Assembly (NCBI GenBank): GCA_949300425.1
Contig: CASGED010000002.1
Span: 1-64,000, forward strand
Reading direction: 5' to 3'
DNA from: an uncultured Bacteroides sp.
Lineage (GTDB): Bacteria > Bacteroidota > Bacteroidia > Bacteroidales > Bacteroidaceae
Length of the DNA stretch: 64,000 nucleotides
The notes under the pieces were generated by a model, which worked only from the letters and a program-made list of their open reading frames with translations, was not told where the DNA came from and did not search any database. The translations under genes and the position numbers were made by a program. Shown here one piece after another: positions 18,169 through 28,029 of the stretch (position 1 is the stretch's first letter; every line of letters begins with the position of its first letter).

Positions 18169-18288
18169 AATTTAGCGGCCCCCTCCCTCCTCCCCCCGAA
18201 GGGGAGGTGACCTGCTCAAATCCATTTATAATAAACCGAATGCTCTGAACCCCCTCCCTTCGGGGGAGGGATGGGGAGGGGCTAAATT
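18169..18288. repeat. Long imperfect inverted repeat between GH2 and GH95
   Basis: The left arm begins AATTTAGC followed by C-rich blocks, and the right arm ends GGGGAGGGGCTAAATT. Each arm also contains its own hairpin of CCCTCCC and GGGGAGG type. The structure fills most of the 144-bp gap. Without a U tract it is not a standard terminator. It could stabilise RNA or reduce expression of the distal GH95 gene. Confidence 0.8.
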
Positions 18289-18293
18289 ATCAT

Positions 18294-20894
18294 TTATTCC
18301 AAAACAATACCTTTTACAACCACTTCCGTCAAGGCAGCCTGGTCGCTTTCCAAGAAACGGATGCGGACAAAGCGGCCGCTGGGAGCTTCCTCCGGGAATG
18401 TCAGCAGCAAGTTTTGTTCAGCCTGCGTATTCCGACTCTTGTCGCAGAGCACTTCCCACGTGTTGTTGTCATGAGACGTTTCTGCCACATAGCGGCGGGT
18501 CGCTTCCTCCGGGAAATGCAGTTGGATTTCTTTCAGCCGCAACAGTTTCTCCGTATTCACCGTCCAGTAAGGCGATTTGTCCGTAGCCGAAGCCTTCCAA
18601 TAGGTCTGCATATTTCCGTCTGCGGCCATGCCGGGAGTATGTTCCTCCTCGTTGCTGCTGGTAATGGTCGGATTGTTCCGTCCGAAAGTTTGGACAACCT
18701 CCGTTTTCCCTTCACGTACATAGCGTTTGTAGGGTCGTTCTGCTATTGGAGTCACTCCTTCTTGGTATTCTGTCTCTCCTTCGAAACGGATTGTCACTCG
18801 TGCCGGCTCCAGTCCCTCGGAGACGGCTTCCACCACCGTCTTGCCGGCATAGTAGGAACGCATGGCGATAGCCGCCTGCCCGTCTTGGATGCGTATGTCG
18901 CTGTCCGCCTCAAAACGGATGGAGCGTCCCGTGGGGAACTCACCCGGACCGGAAACGATGCGCAACTCTACGTCCGGTGACTGGCTGACCCATTTGCCCG
19001 AAGCGTCACACACCGTGACTACTAACTGTATATCGTCCGTACCGTCCGTTTTTGCCGTTGTGCCGCTGGCTTTCAATTTCAGTTTGGCAGCCGCATTGTC
19101 TGTCGGCCATTCCGGCGGAGCGATGCCTGCATATTCATTCCGATACCAGTACCAGTAACGTTTGGGGATGCGGAAATAGTCGATGATACCCAATTTGGCC
19201 ATCATGCTTCCGGCAATGCTTCCGTGGTCGAATGCACACCAACTGACCTGCCCGCTGCGCCAGGGATAGCCTTTCCAGCCTTCGTTCTGCTCGATGCAGC
19301 CCCACTTCGCATTGTATTCTCCCGGACGGTCTGATGAGATTTCAGAACCATATTCGGTAACAAGGTTGGCAACGCCCGGATTCTGGAAGTCCGGTATGAT
19401 GGCTCCGTCGCCATTATATCCGGCAATGTCTCCAATGCGGTCAATGCGTCCTTCCCCAATGGGGCGTTGCGCGCCGCCTATGGCCGCCGGACGTGTCGGG
19501 TCCAACTGATGGCTTCTGTCCACCATCTTCCGCAACAGTCCCCTCATGCCGTCCATGGCTTCCGGAGCGGTGAAGAAGACCTCGTTGCACATGCTCCACG
19601 CCACGATGGACGGATGATTGCGGTGGATGCGTATCATTTCCTCTAACTGCTGCAAAGCACTCGCCTCGAATGCGGCTTCATGGGCTTTGTCCACCGGATA
19701 AGCACTGCTGTTCCAATATCCGTCTTCTCCAAAACCACCTATCCCCCAAAACGGAGCTTCCGACCAGAACAGAAGACCCAGTTCATCACAGGCTTGCACA
19801 AAGAACGGAGCGTGCGGATAGTGCGAGCCGCGGATAAAGTTGAAGCCGGCTTCTTTCACCATCGCCACATCCCGTCGGGCGGCACTTTCCGTCACGGCAT
19901 CTCCCCAGCCCGCTTGGTCCTGATGTACATTGGCACCCTGAATGACAAAATGCTCGCCGTTCAGGAAGAAACCTTTGTCGGCTGTCCACTGGAACCAACG
20001 GAAACCGAAGGGAGTTTCCATGCGGTCCAGCAGTACATCATCTTTATAAAGTGAACTGACAGCTTTGTACAGGACGGGCGTCTGAGGTGTCCACAGCGCA
20101 GGCTTCTGTATCGCTTCGGTCTGTTGCGTCCACACCTTGCGTTCGTTGGCGGCCAATGTTTCCGTGGTTTCCGTTACCGCTACTTCTTTTCCCTTTTCGT
20201 TGAGGATGCGCGTTTCCAAGCGGTAGGTACCCGGTTCATCGGTGTCGTTGCACAGTTCCGTTTCAATCTTTACCGACGAACTTTTGCCGTTCTGTTCTCC
20301 CAATTGCGGAGTGGTAACGAACGTGCCATACCAGGCAATGTGTACGGGTGCTTTCTTCACCAACCGTACATTCCGGTAGATACCTCCGCTGAAAACGTGT
20401 TCACCTGCCCGGGGTGCCACGTCCGGTTGCCAAAGGTTGTTTACCCGGACGGCTACCACATTGTCCCCAGCCTTGGCGCAATCAGAGATGTCTACTGAGA
20501 AACCCGTATAACCTCCCACGTGCCTGCCGGCCAGTTTCCCGTTGACAAACACTTCCGCTTCCTGGAACACACCGTCAAACTCCAAGAAGAGCTTTTTCGT
20601 CAAATCCTCTTCATTCAGTTGCAGATGTTTCCGGTACCAGCCGTAGCCCACATAGAAATCTTTCGCCATAAAGTAGGGAATGCTGAAGGAATGGGGAATG
20701 CCGATGTTTTCCCAATTCCCGTCGTCATAACCTACTTGCTCGGCTCCCGTGTAATCGCCTTGGGCATATTTCCAACAGTTGTTGATGTTGGTCACTTCGC
20801 GAGGACTCTCACTAAGGTTTGTGCAGGCTGTCTGAAAGCAAAGTACTTGCAATAACAAACCTATTACATAGATGCTTTTTTTAAGGCTTCTCAT
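18294..20894 (-). CDS. GH2 beta-galactosidase-like lipoprotein with C-terminal discoidin-like domain
   Basis: The 866-residue protein has a lipoprotein signal (FQTAC, Cys near 24), a GH2 sugar-binding domain (FLEFDGVFQEAEVFVNGK), an Ig-like domain, and the TIM-barrel. The barrel carries HRNHPSIVAWSMCNEV with the acid/base Glu and LVTEYGSE with the likely nucleophile Glu. About residues 610-720 are Ig-like, and the end resembles an F5/8 type C (CBM32) domain. GH2 includes beta-galactosidase, glucuronidase and mannosidase; beta-galactosidase is the best guess. It sits between the binding protein and GH95 in the PUL. Confidence 0.88.
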   Translation of the reverse strand: MRSLKKSIYVIGLLLQVLCFQTACTNLSESPREVTNINNCWKYAQGDYTGAEQVGYDDGNWENIGIPHSFSIPYFMAKDFYVGYGWYRKHLQLNEEDLTKKLFLEFDGVFQEAEVFVNGKLAGRHVGGYTGFSVDISDCAKAGDNVVAVRVNNLWQPDVAPRAGEHVFSGGIYRNVRLVKKAPVHIAWYGTFVTTPQLGEQNGKSSSVKIETELCNDTDEPGTYRLETRILNEKGKEVAVTETTETLAANERKVWTQQTEAIQKPALWTPQTPVLYKAVSSLYKDDVLLDRMETPFGFRWFQWTADKGFFLNGEHFVIQGANVHQDQAGWGDAVTESAARRDVAMVKEAGFNFIRGSHYPHAPFFVQACDELGLLFWSEAPFWGIGGFGEDGYWNSSAYPVDKAHEAAFEASALQQLEEMIRIHRNHPSIVAWSMCNEVFFTAPEAMDGMRGLLRKMVDRSHQLDPTRPAAIGGAQRPIGEGRIDRIGDIAGYNGDGAIIPDFQNPGVANLVTEYGSEISSDRPGEYNAKWGCIEQNEGWKGYPWRSGQVSWCAFDHGSIAGSMMAKLGIIDYFRIPKRYWYWYRNEYAGIAPPEWPTDNAAAKLKLKASGTTAKTDGTDDIQLVVTVCDASGKWVSQSPDVELRIVSGPGEFPTGRSIRFEADSDIRIQDGQAAIAMRSYYAGKTVVEAVSEGLEPARVTIRFEGETEYQEGVTPIAERPYKRYVREGKTEVVQTFGRNNPTITSSNEEEHTPGMAADGNMQTYWKASATDKSPYWTVNTEKLLRLKEIQLHFPEEATRRYVAETSHDNNTWEVLCDKSRNTQAEQNLLLTFPEEAPSGRFVRIRFLESDQAALTEVVVKGIVLE

Positions 20895-20940
20895 TATGTA
20901 TAAAAAGAATTGATTAAGTAACTAATCAAAATTATCTTAT

Positions 20941-21033
20941 AGCACACAGATGACACAGACGAGACTGATTTGCACAGATTATTTTTTTAATAACATCTGT
21001 GGCCATCTGTTAAATCTGTGTTATCTGTGTGCC
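20941..21033. repeat. Inverted repeat between binding protein and GH2
   Basis: AGCACACAGATGACACAGA at 20941-20959 pairs with its near reverse complement at 21015-21033 (17 of 19 positions). Additional ATCTGTG and CACAGAT copies lie in the loop. It lies inside the 177-bp gap of the PUL transcript. Confidence 0.85.
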
Positions 21034-21071
21034 ATAGTATAAGTTAATTCTGTACACTTACTTAGCAATAT

Positions 21072-22415
21072 TTATTCTACCCCATAAACATATACCTCGG
21101 ACAGCGAAGCGTACCCGTCTCTGTGGCTGGTCTCTATCCGTATCTTCAGATAACGTCCCTTGGCAGTGTTCACGCCGAATGTCTGCGTTTCTTCAAGCCC
21201 ATTCTCCATGGAGAACTGACCAACTTCCGTCCAACTGTTTTTGTCTGAACTGATAGAGAAACGTCCCGTCGCCGTGTCCGTATAACCGTTGCAACGCTGA
21301 GCCAAGGCAATCTGACTAACCGTATGTTCCGCCTGCATGTCGATAACAATCTCAAACGGAGGATAGGCCATGACTTGCCAACTGGAATGCCAATAGGTAG
21401 ACGCGTCGTCATCCAAGATACATCCGGCGACACCATTGCCGGCACCTTCGCCTGTCGTCTCTTCGGATGTCGCTTCGGCAGTCCAGCCCGTACGGTCCAA
21501 TTGCGTACCCATGATACGGTACATCAAAGGATAAACGGAATTGGACTCAGAAATCGTGAACATGGAAACACCCGTAATCTTGACCGGGAGCATGTAGTCG
21601 CCCGGCGACAAGGCACTTCCGGAAAATCCGATTTCCAGTTCATCCGTGGTAATGCCGTTTGCCAATGTCATAGTTTCCGGCAAAGTATAACTGCCTTCGG
21701 GGAACATACTGAACACCGTGCTGTTAGAACGATTATACTCGTCTACATACGCTTCGTCCACGTCAAAAGAGCATTCTAAGTCCCAAGTGTTATCCACATT
21801 CAGTCCAAACGGAAGTTCCGCAGTGAAATCAGTCAGTGCACTGTAATCCATTTGAATTACTTCGACAGGGGAGGCCATTATAAAACCCATTGTCGGGGCC
21901 AAGACGGCTTCCAATTCGATAAACACTTCATTCTTGTCCGCATTGATGGAATCGGTAGCACTGGTTACCTGCAAAGGCAAAACCCACACTCTGTCCGGAT
22001 TGTTTTCCATCACTTCCTTCACCTGCGAGGTTTTGAAAAACACATTGACTAACTTATAACGGTCGGAGGAACTGAAATTGACTTCAGTCGTTTCCAACGA
22101 ATAGCAATCCTCGCCGATTAACGAATAATTCACTCCTTCCGGGATGCTGTATTCTTCATCAATCTGAGTCTGCGACATCACGTTTATGGAAGCATGAGCC
22201 GTCAGCGTAGGTTCGCTACCGGCCTTGATGATGGAGACCGTGTACTGCTGGTCGCTTCCCGTATCGTACAAAGTCAACGCCTGTTTGCCACTGTTGTTCA
22301 CGTACAATATATTGTGATATTCCTCTGGAACAATTTTACTTAACTCATAGTCAGAATCTGTGCAGGCTCCCAACGCCATCAGGCCACCCGCTACTAATAA
22401 ATATTTCAACTTCAT
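21072..22415 (-). CDS. Surface glycan-binding lipoprotein (DUF1735-like plus F5/8 type C domain)
   Basis: The 447-residue protein has a lipobox (ALGAC, Cys near 18), then two DUF1735/BT_3987-like beta domains. A C-terminal discoidin (F5/8 type C) domain carries DDDASTYWHSSW and the closing YLKIRIETSH plus SLSEVYVYG. Proteins of this build in PULs sit on the cell surface and bind the target glycan, helping SusD. It is encoded between susD and GH2. It has no catalytic motif. Ligand is unknown, but galactose- or fucose-containing chains would fit the neighbours. Confidence 0.83.
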   Translation of the reverse strand: MKLKYLLVAGGLMALGACTDSDYELSKIVPEEYHNILYVNNSGKQALTLYDTGSDQQYTVSIIKAGSEPTLTAHASINVMSQTQIDEEYSIPEGVNYSLIGEDCYSLETTEVNFSSSDRYKLVNVFFKTSQVKEVMENNPDRVWVLPLQVTSATDSINADKNEVFIELEAVLAPTMGFIMASPVEVIQMDYSALTDFTAELPFGLNVDNTWDLECSFDVDEAYVDEYNRSNSTVFSMFPEGSYTLPETMTLANGITTDELEIGFSGSALSPGDYMLPVKITGVSMFTISESNSVYPLMYRIMGTQLDRTGWTAEATSEETTGEGAGNGVAGCILDDDASTYWHSSWQVMAYPPFEIVIDMQAEHTVSQIALAQRCNGYTDTATGRFSISSDKNSWTEVGQFSMENGLEETQTFGVNTAKGRYLKIRIETSHRDGYASLSEVYVYGVE

Positions 22416-22464
22416 AAATTACTTACTAATTAAATGATAATTTATCGGGATGAGTGTTGTCTGA

Positions 22465-22575
22465 TTTTTCATCCGCAGATGACGCAGATTTTATATTTTT
22501 TCTCTGCTTATGACAAAAATTTAGGCGAAGTCCCTTTAATAATCCGCGTTGTCTGCGTCATCTGCGGATGAAAAA
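22465..22575. repeat. Perfect 24-bp inverted repeat between susD and binding protein
   Basis: Positions 22465-22488 and 22552-22575 are exact reverse complements (24 of 24), starting TTTTTCATCCGCAGATGACG. They are separated by 63 bp. Lying in the 203-bp gap downstream of susD, this would form a strong hairpin in the PUL mRNA. A hairpin there could lower expression of downstream enzyme genes relative to susCD by attenuation or RNA processing. Confidence 0.92.
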
Positions 22576-22618
22576 TAAACACACAGTTAAATTCCCATTT
22601 ATAAACAAACTTCCCTTA

Positions 22619-24622
22619 TTAATAACCGGGTGCCTGAACCATTTGAGGATTACTGTAATACTCATCTGTCGGGACAGGAAGCAGATACAAGCGAGTATCC
22701 CACTGGAAAGGCTGGTCAATGAGGGTTGGCACATTGAAATCTTCAAAGCCCGGATTTACTAATAAACCGTTCAATCCGTAACGCGCACCCGCTTTCAGCA
22801 TCTCGGGAGCCAAGTTCCAACGGCGCAGGTCGTAGTAGCGGTGTCCTTCCTCAAATAGTTCGACAAAACGCTCGTTGCGTACCCAGTCCATCAGGCCCAT
22901 TTCTCCGTCCAAGTCCGCTTCCGTCAAATCCTCGATACCGGCACGCTCGCGTATGATGTTCAGGTTGGCAAGTGCTTCCGAAGTATTACCCAACATGGCA
23001 TTGCATTCCGCCAAGTTCAAGTACAGTTCCGCCATTCGGATAAAAGGAATACGGGGTGCGGTATGCGTTTGGGTTCCGCTGGCACTGTAAATGATGTTCG
23101 GGTCAATGAACTTCTTCGACAGATAGCCGGTTCCGACACAATTTCGTTCATTGCTTACATTATAGCCATTCGTATTCGTATTTTTGAAGTTGATCCACAA
23201 CGGGTTACTGTCATTGATTTTGGTCATATACTGGCAGCCATCGAAAACTATCCACGCATAGAAACGGGCTTCGCGATGAGTATGCATCTTGATGATGTCG
23301 TTCTTCACCTCTTCGCTGTCCAACTGATCCGTTGCCAGTGCAGGACTTTCAGTACCTTCGTAAAAGCGGGTGTACCATTCCGACTCTGGATAGAAGTCCG
23401 AGTCGTAAGCGGGCAGTTTGCCGTTCTCCGTATAAAAATGCTGAGCCGAATACAAAGTTGGCGCTACGGATGCCCAACCTCCGGAGAATACGCCGTTGCT
23501 CTGTTTCACCACTTTGTTAGGCAGGCGACTTTCTACTCCACTACCACCATTATTGGAGAAATCGGTAATGCGTTGCGCCCAAATCAGTTCTTTGTTGTTA
23601 TCGCCTTCGTTGGCGGTCACCAAATACTGAAACATTCGCACCCGTTCCTTGAAGAGTTGGTTCTCTGGTGTATCCTCTTCCTTGCCCGGGACGAAAGGCA
23701 ACGGCACATCGTCACGCTTCGCCTTCGTATTGGCAGTCTCAAGATCGAACAGTGCATAGCCCGCCTCTTCCGCAGCAGTCAACGCTTCCTGACATGCCGT
23801 CAAGGCGCGTGTCCACTTGCTTTCGTCATACGTGTGGCTGACCAATTCAGTGCCATAACCCGGAGTCTCGTAGTTCTCGTTCTTCCAATTTGGATAAGGG
23901 AAAGAACCGTTCCACAAGGGGGAAGCGGCATAGAGTAGCACACGTGCCTTCAAAGCTTTGGCAATGGTGGAGGTGGCGCGTCCCAAGTCATTGTCGGGAC
24001 GTGTAGCGGGCAATACGGCGGCAGCCTGATCCAGCTTATCCACAATCCAGTCCACACAATAGTCGAAATGCGAACGTCCGGGGATTTCTGAAGCGGTCGT
24101 GTTGGGATCTACCCGGGCCGGAATTATCGGGCAAGGGCCGAAAGCCTGCAATACCCGGAAATGATAGTAAGCCTCCAAGAAATAACACTCCGCCTTGTAT
24201 TCCTCTTTGTCCTCTTGTGTGACTCCTATAGGCTGCATATCGTCTATCAAGTCCAAGAAATAATGCACATAACCGATATGGTTATAGCTGGGTACCCAGA
24301 TATTATAGTCTTCGCCGCCCCATCCGGCTGAATAAGAAGGCGATAGGGTTCCCCACGCCATTTGTTGAGGATAGGTTGAATACAACTGGGGTTGGGCCGT
24401 CTCATCAGTAGAATTTTCAAACGAGGTAATAGGAATCGGATTGGAAGAAACAACTCCGTAATAACCGCTGTACAAGAAAGCCAAAGTCGTATTTTCGTCC
24501 TTCATGGTGTCCTCAAAATCCGCTTGTGCCGGTGGAATAACGTCTAAATAGTTACACGACGTCAGGCAGCAAGCAACCAAAACCACCTGCACCATTTTAT
24601 CAATTTTATTTTTTATTCTCAT
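22619..24622 (-). CDS. SusD/RagB-family surface glycan-binding lipoprotein
   Basis: The 667-residue SusD-like protein caps the SusC pore at the cell surface and helps capture oligosaccharides. A lipoprotein signal is clear (CCLTSC, with NYLDVIPP after the Cys). TPR-like helices follow, with the typical RIPFIRMAELYLNLAECNAML and the C-terminal LLPVPTDEYYSNPQMVQAPGY ending. I chose ATG at 24622 because it directly precedes the signal peptide; the frame upstream to 24730 overlaps susC. The gene starts 32 bp after susC. Confidence 0.95.
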   Translation of the reverse strand: MRIKNKIDKMVQVVLVACCLTSCNYLDVIPPAQADFEDTMKDENTTLAFLYSGYYGVVSSNPIPITSFENSTDETAQPQLYSTYPQQMAWGTLSPSYSAGWGGEDYNIWVPSYNHIGYVHYFLDLIDDMQPIGVTQEDKEEYKAECYFLEAYYHFRVLQAFGPCPIIPARVDPNTTASEIPGRSHFDYCVDWIVDKLDQAAAVLPATRPDNDLGRATSTIAKALKARVLLYAASPLWNGSFPYPNWKNENYETPGYGTELVSHTYDESKWTRALTACQEALTAAEEAGYALFDLETANTKAKRDDVPLPFVPGKEEDTPENQLFKERVRMFQYLVTANEGDNNKELIWAQRITDFSNNGGSGVESRLPNKVVKQSNGVFSGGWASVAPTLYSAQHFYTENGKLPAYDSDFYPESEWYTRFYEGTESPALATDQLDSEEVKNDIIKMHTHREARFYAWIVFDGCQYMTKINDSNPLWINFKNTNTNGYNVSNERNCVGTGYLSKKFIDPNIIYSASGTQTHTAPRIPFIRMAELYLNLAECNAMLGNTSEALANLNIIRERAGIEDLTEADLDGEMGLMDWVRNERFVELFEEGHRYYDLRRWNLAPEMLKAGARYGLNGLLVNPGFEDFNVPTLIDQPFQWDTRLYLLPVPTDEYYSNPQMVQAPGY

Positions 24623-24654
24623 AGTCTGTATTGTATTAAATGTAATCGTATTTA

Positions 24655-27600
24655 TCAGAAGGTAAACTGTACACCCAAGTTGAACGTGCGTTGCAACGGA
24701 TAGGAGTTCCACGACAGTTCCGGATCCCACAACTTAAATGGACTGAATACCGCCAGATTGTCACCGTTCAGGTAGATGCGGCAATAGGGCAAGGTGTACC
24801 CTATCTCCAACGTCTTGAAGCGGATGAAGTTACCGTTGCGCATCCAGTAAGAACTGGTCACGAAGTTATTGGACACATCAGAATTGCTGGTACCTAAACG
24901 GGGGAAAGTGGCGTTAGGGTTCGGATTGTCCACTGACCAATAATCATCCGCAATCCATTGCATCAGGTTTCGCTCAGTTGTCTCATTAGCTCCATCTCCA
25001 CCGCTTGACAGGAACGGTACGATACCTGAATTGATGGTGATTTTCCGTTTGGCGGAACCGTTGAAGAACACGCCGAAGTCGAACTTCTTATAGATGACGT
25101 TCAATCCGACACCGTATTGGATGCGCGGGATGTTGTTGTAAGGAGACAACATGACCTGGTCCTCCGTGGTAATTTTTCCGTCACCGTTGATGTCACGGTA
25201 CTTGATGTCACCCGGCATGATGCTGGCACCCAACTGCGACTGATCTGGCCAGTTCGCAACCTCTTCTTCGCTGGTAAACAGCCCTTCGGCGACATAACCC
25301 GTAATGGTATTCAAGGGCTTACCGGTCTTAGTTTGCCATACATACGGATAGCTTGGCTCATCTGCATACAGGTATTCATTTTGGTTGTAGGTGAAGTTAC
25401 CCCGCAAGTCTATCCTCCAGTCTTTACCAAATTGTCTTGCCCAATTGATACTCAGTTCCACGCCTTGGTTCTTTACCTTACCTATGTTGCTCCAGGGTGT
25501 GGAACCCCAATAACCCAACAGCCTGGGCCATGAAGCGCGCGCCATCAGGATACGGTCGCGGATGTCGTGAAAGTAATCGAACGTGATATTCACCTGGTTA
25601 AACAAAGACAGGTCAATACCCACATTGAACTTCTTCACGCGTTCCCAACTTGCGTCTTGAATAGCTAAGATGCGAAACGACGGACCTGCTTTAAAAATTT
25701 CATTTGTCGGCAATCCGGTCCAATAGCCGAAAGCACTTCCCAGCACAACATCACTTTGGTACAAGAAGTGCGGGGCATTTCCGTTAAAAGAGTCGCTACC
25801 TACCAAACCGTAGGACATTCTTAGTTTAAGATGATTGACATAGTCCGACACCGGTTCCCAAAAATCCTCGGAACTGGCCACCCATCCCACAGAAGCCGCC
25901 GGGAAGAACTCGAAACGATGGCCTGCTGCCAGACGTTCGGAACCGTTGTAACCGAAGTTGAACTCAAACAAGTAACGGTTGTCGTAATCGTACGTCAGAC
26001 GACCCGAATAACCTTGGTTGCGGTTGGGTTGGGCATCATGCCGGTATTCACGCATCATGTACATCAGCATCGTCGACAGATTATGGCTGCCAAAACTCCG
26101 CTTCCAGTCCAAACGGGCGTCGAAATAGAACGTCTGGTCGGAATCGCGCGTCGCACCGGACTGTGTCAGGTACTCATCGCCCGTGCGTAACAACTGAAGA
26201 TCGTACGTATCAGTCTCCGGATTATACGAACCGTCCTTCACCTGATATAAATAAGATGTAATAGAACGTGTGTAGTAGGACTGTGACCAGTTCTTGAAAT
26301 TGACCAATGCCTTGAAACTCAATCCTTCGGTGATAAACTTCAAATCTTGGGTCAGTGCTATTGAGGTATTCAGCGTATTATAGTTTGTTTCTTTGAAAGA
26401 ATTCATCATGTATTCATACGGGTTCTGCCCGAACATGCCCGGCTTCAGTTCCGTAGTACCGAAACGGATGAATTCCTCACCCTCTTCCTGCGGGAAATAA
26501 GCGGGGAAAGCGACCGGATTTGCGTACATCACGGTTTTATACAAATCTGAGGTAGAGTAATTGGGGCCTTGCAAATTGCCGATTTGCGCCATCATGCGCA
26601 AGTCCACGGTCGTAGTGTTGGTCAGCTTATAGGAGATGTTGTTCTGGAAATTGTAGTTCCAGTTGTTGATGTTGTTGTTGTAGTAGTACTTGGGGGCGTC
26701 CAGCAAACCGGCATCGTGGTTGGCCTGCAGGCTCATATAATACGTCACGCGCGAACCGCCACCTTGCACATTGATGTTGGCGCGCTGGTTGAAGTTCCCT
26801 TTCTTAAAGATAAGGTCGTACCAGTCCACATTGGGATAGGCATACGGATTGACACCCTGCTCAGTGCGCTGTATCTGCTCCTCCGAATAGCGGGGGGTTA
26901 GGATAGGCGTGGAACTGCGAGCCTGCTGCGCTTCGTTGTACATGCGCATAAATGTAGGACCGTCCACAAAATCCACCACATTCATCGGACGGAAATAGGA
27001 CACTTCTAGGGAGGCGTTGACCGTAGCCTTCGAATTTTCCTGACCACTCTTTGTCGTAATCAGCATGACACCGTTGGCGCCCCGGTTACCGTAGATGGCG
27101 GTGGCGGAAGCGTCCTTCAATATAGAGAAACTGGCAATGGACTCGGCGGGTATGCGATCCAAGTCTCCCGATGAGATTTCTACACCGTCCAACAAAATCA
27201 ACGGAGTAGCCACACCGCCAAAGGTATTGATGCCACGAATATAGAACTGGGAAGACGAACCCGGCTCACCGCTGCTCGTCATGGATACCACACCCGCCAA
27301 TTTTCCGGCAAACGAATTCGTCAGCGAAGAGGAGGGTATCTTCAGCGTCGCGCCCTTCACCGTAGCAATAGAACCGGTGACGGACACCTTCTTCTGCGTA
27401 CCTTGTCCTACAATGACGACTTCATCCAAGACTTCGTTGTCCGACTCCAGGCGTACGGTCAGCACACCGAGGTCGCCCACCATAACTTCCTGCGTCTTGT
27501 AGCCCACGTAAGAGAAAACCAGTTCTGTGTCGCTGGTCACTTCGAGTTGGAAGTTACCGTCAATGTCTGTAATGGTTCCGCCTTCCTGTCCTTTCACCTT

Positions 27601-27846
27601 TACGTTCACACCAATCAGCGTCTCGCCGGTGGAAGCGTCCACTACAGTACCCAAAAGTGTTCGCTTACGGGGAGGATTGTTTTGAGTGGCAGGTTCCGAT
27701 GACGGATGGTTGAAATTCGCCAACGTGTCGAGTGGATAACAAACACTGCAGGTCAACCCTACAGTGAAGAACAGACCTGCGAAGAATCGTCGTCTGTCTC
27801 TCGTCAAGACTTTGCTTGAAAGACCATGTTTCCTTTCGTTTTTCAT
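24655..27846 (-). CDS. SusC/RagA-family TonB-dependent outer-membrane transporter
   Basis: The 1063-residue TonB-dependent transporter imports oligosaccharides across the outer membrane. It has a signal region, a carboxypeptidase-D-regulatory-like domain (LLGTVVDASTGETLIGVNVK), the plug with a SusC marker (ATAIYGNRGANGVMLITTK), and a C-terminal barrel ending FNLGVQFTF. There is no N-terminal STN domain, so it is not of the FecA/anti-sigma signalling type. I chose ATG at 27846; the longer frame adds only eight residues. A -7 box lies 48 bp upstream. It heads the five-gene PUL. Confidence 0.95.
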   Translation of the reverse strand: MKNERKHGLSSKVLTRDRRRFFAGLFFTVGLTCSVCYPLDTLANFNHPSSEPATQNNPPRKRTLLGTVVDASTGETLIGVNVKVKGQEGGTITDIDGNFQLEVTSDTELVFSYVGYKTQEVMVGDLGVLTVRLESDNEVLDEVVIVGQGTQKKVSVTGSIATVKGATLKIPSSSLTNSFAGKLAGVVSMTSSGEPGSSSQFYIRGINTFGGVATPLILLDGVEISSGDLDRIPAESIASFSILKDASATAIYGNRGANGVMLITTKSGQENSKATVNASLEVSYFRPMNVVDFVDGPTFMRMYNEAQQARSSTPILTPRYSEEQIQRTEQGVNPYAYPNVDWYDLIFKKGNFNQRANINVQGGGSRVTYYMSLQANHDAGLLDAPKYYYNNNINNWNYNFQNNISYKLTNTTTVDLRMMAQIGNLQGPNYSTSDLYKTVMYANPVAFPAYFPQEEGEEFIRFGTTELKPGMFGQNPYEYMMNSFKETNYNTLNTSIALTQDLKFITEGLSFKALVNFKNWSQSYYTRSITSYLYQVKDGSYNPETDTYDLQLLRTGDEYLTQSGATRDSDQTFYFDARLDWKRSFGSHNLSTMLMYMMREYRHDAQPNRNQGYSGRLTYDYDNRYLFEFNFGYNGSERLAAGHRFEFFPAASVGWVASSEDFWEPVSDYVNHLKLRMSYGLVGSDSFNGNAPHFLYQSDVVLGSAFGYWTGLPTNEIFKAGPSFRILAIQDASWERVKKFNVGIDLSLFNQVNITFDYFHDIRDRILMARASWPRLLGYWGSTPWSNIGKVKNQGVELSINWARQFGKDWRIDLRGNFTYNQNEYLYADEPSYPYVWQTKTGKPLNTITGYVAEGLFTSEEEVANWPDQSQLGASIMPGDIKYRDINGDGKITTEDQVMLSPYNNIPRIQYGVGLNVIYKKFDFGVFFNGSAKRKITINSGIVPFLSSGGDGANETTERNLMQWIADDYWSVDNPNPNATFPRLGTSNSDVSNNFVTSSYWMRNGNFIRFKTLEIGYTLPYCRIYLNGDNLAVFSPFKLWDPELSWNSYPLQRTFNLGVQFTF

Positions 27847-27893
27847 GGAATACAATTTTAAATTTAACAATAGAGTTATTCAATTCACTGACG

Positions 27894-27901
27894 CAAAAGT
27901 A
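27894..27901 (-). promoter_or_regulatory. Candidate -7 box for the PUL (susC)
   Basis: The minus strand reads TACTTTTG, matching TAnnTTTG. No good -33 element is present, as expected for a promoter needing an activator such as a hybrid two-component regulator. Confidence 0.5.
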
Positions 27902-28029
27902 CCTTGAACACATTCAGAAAAGAGGTGAAAAACGAGCAAATAAGGGGAGAAATCGGGCAAACAGGCTTTTAATGACCGCCCATGGATGGAATCAGAAATC
28001 AATGCGGGGCTCCGTCCCGCTAAATTCCC

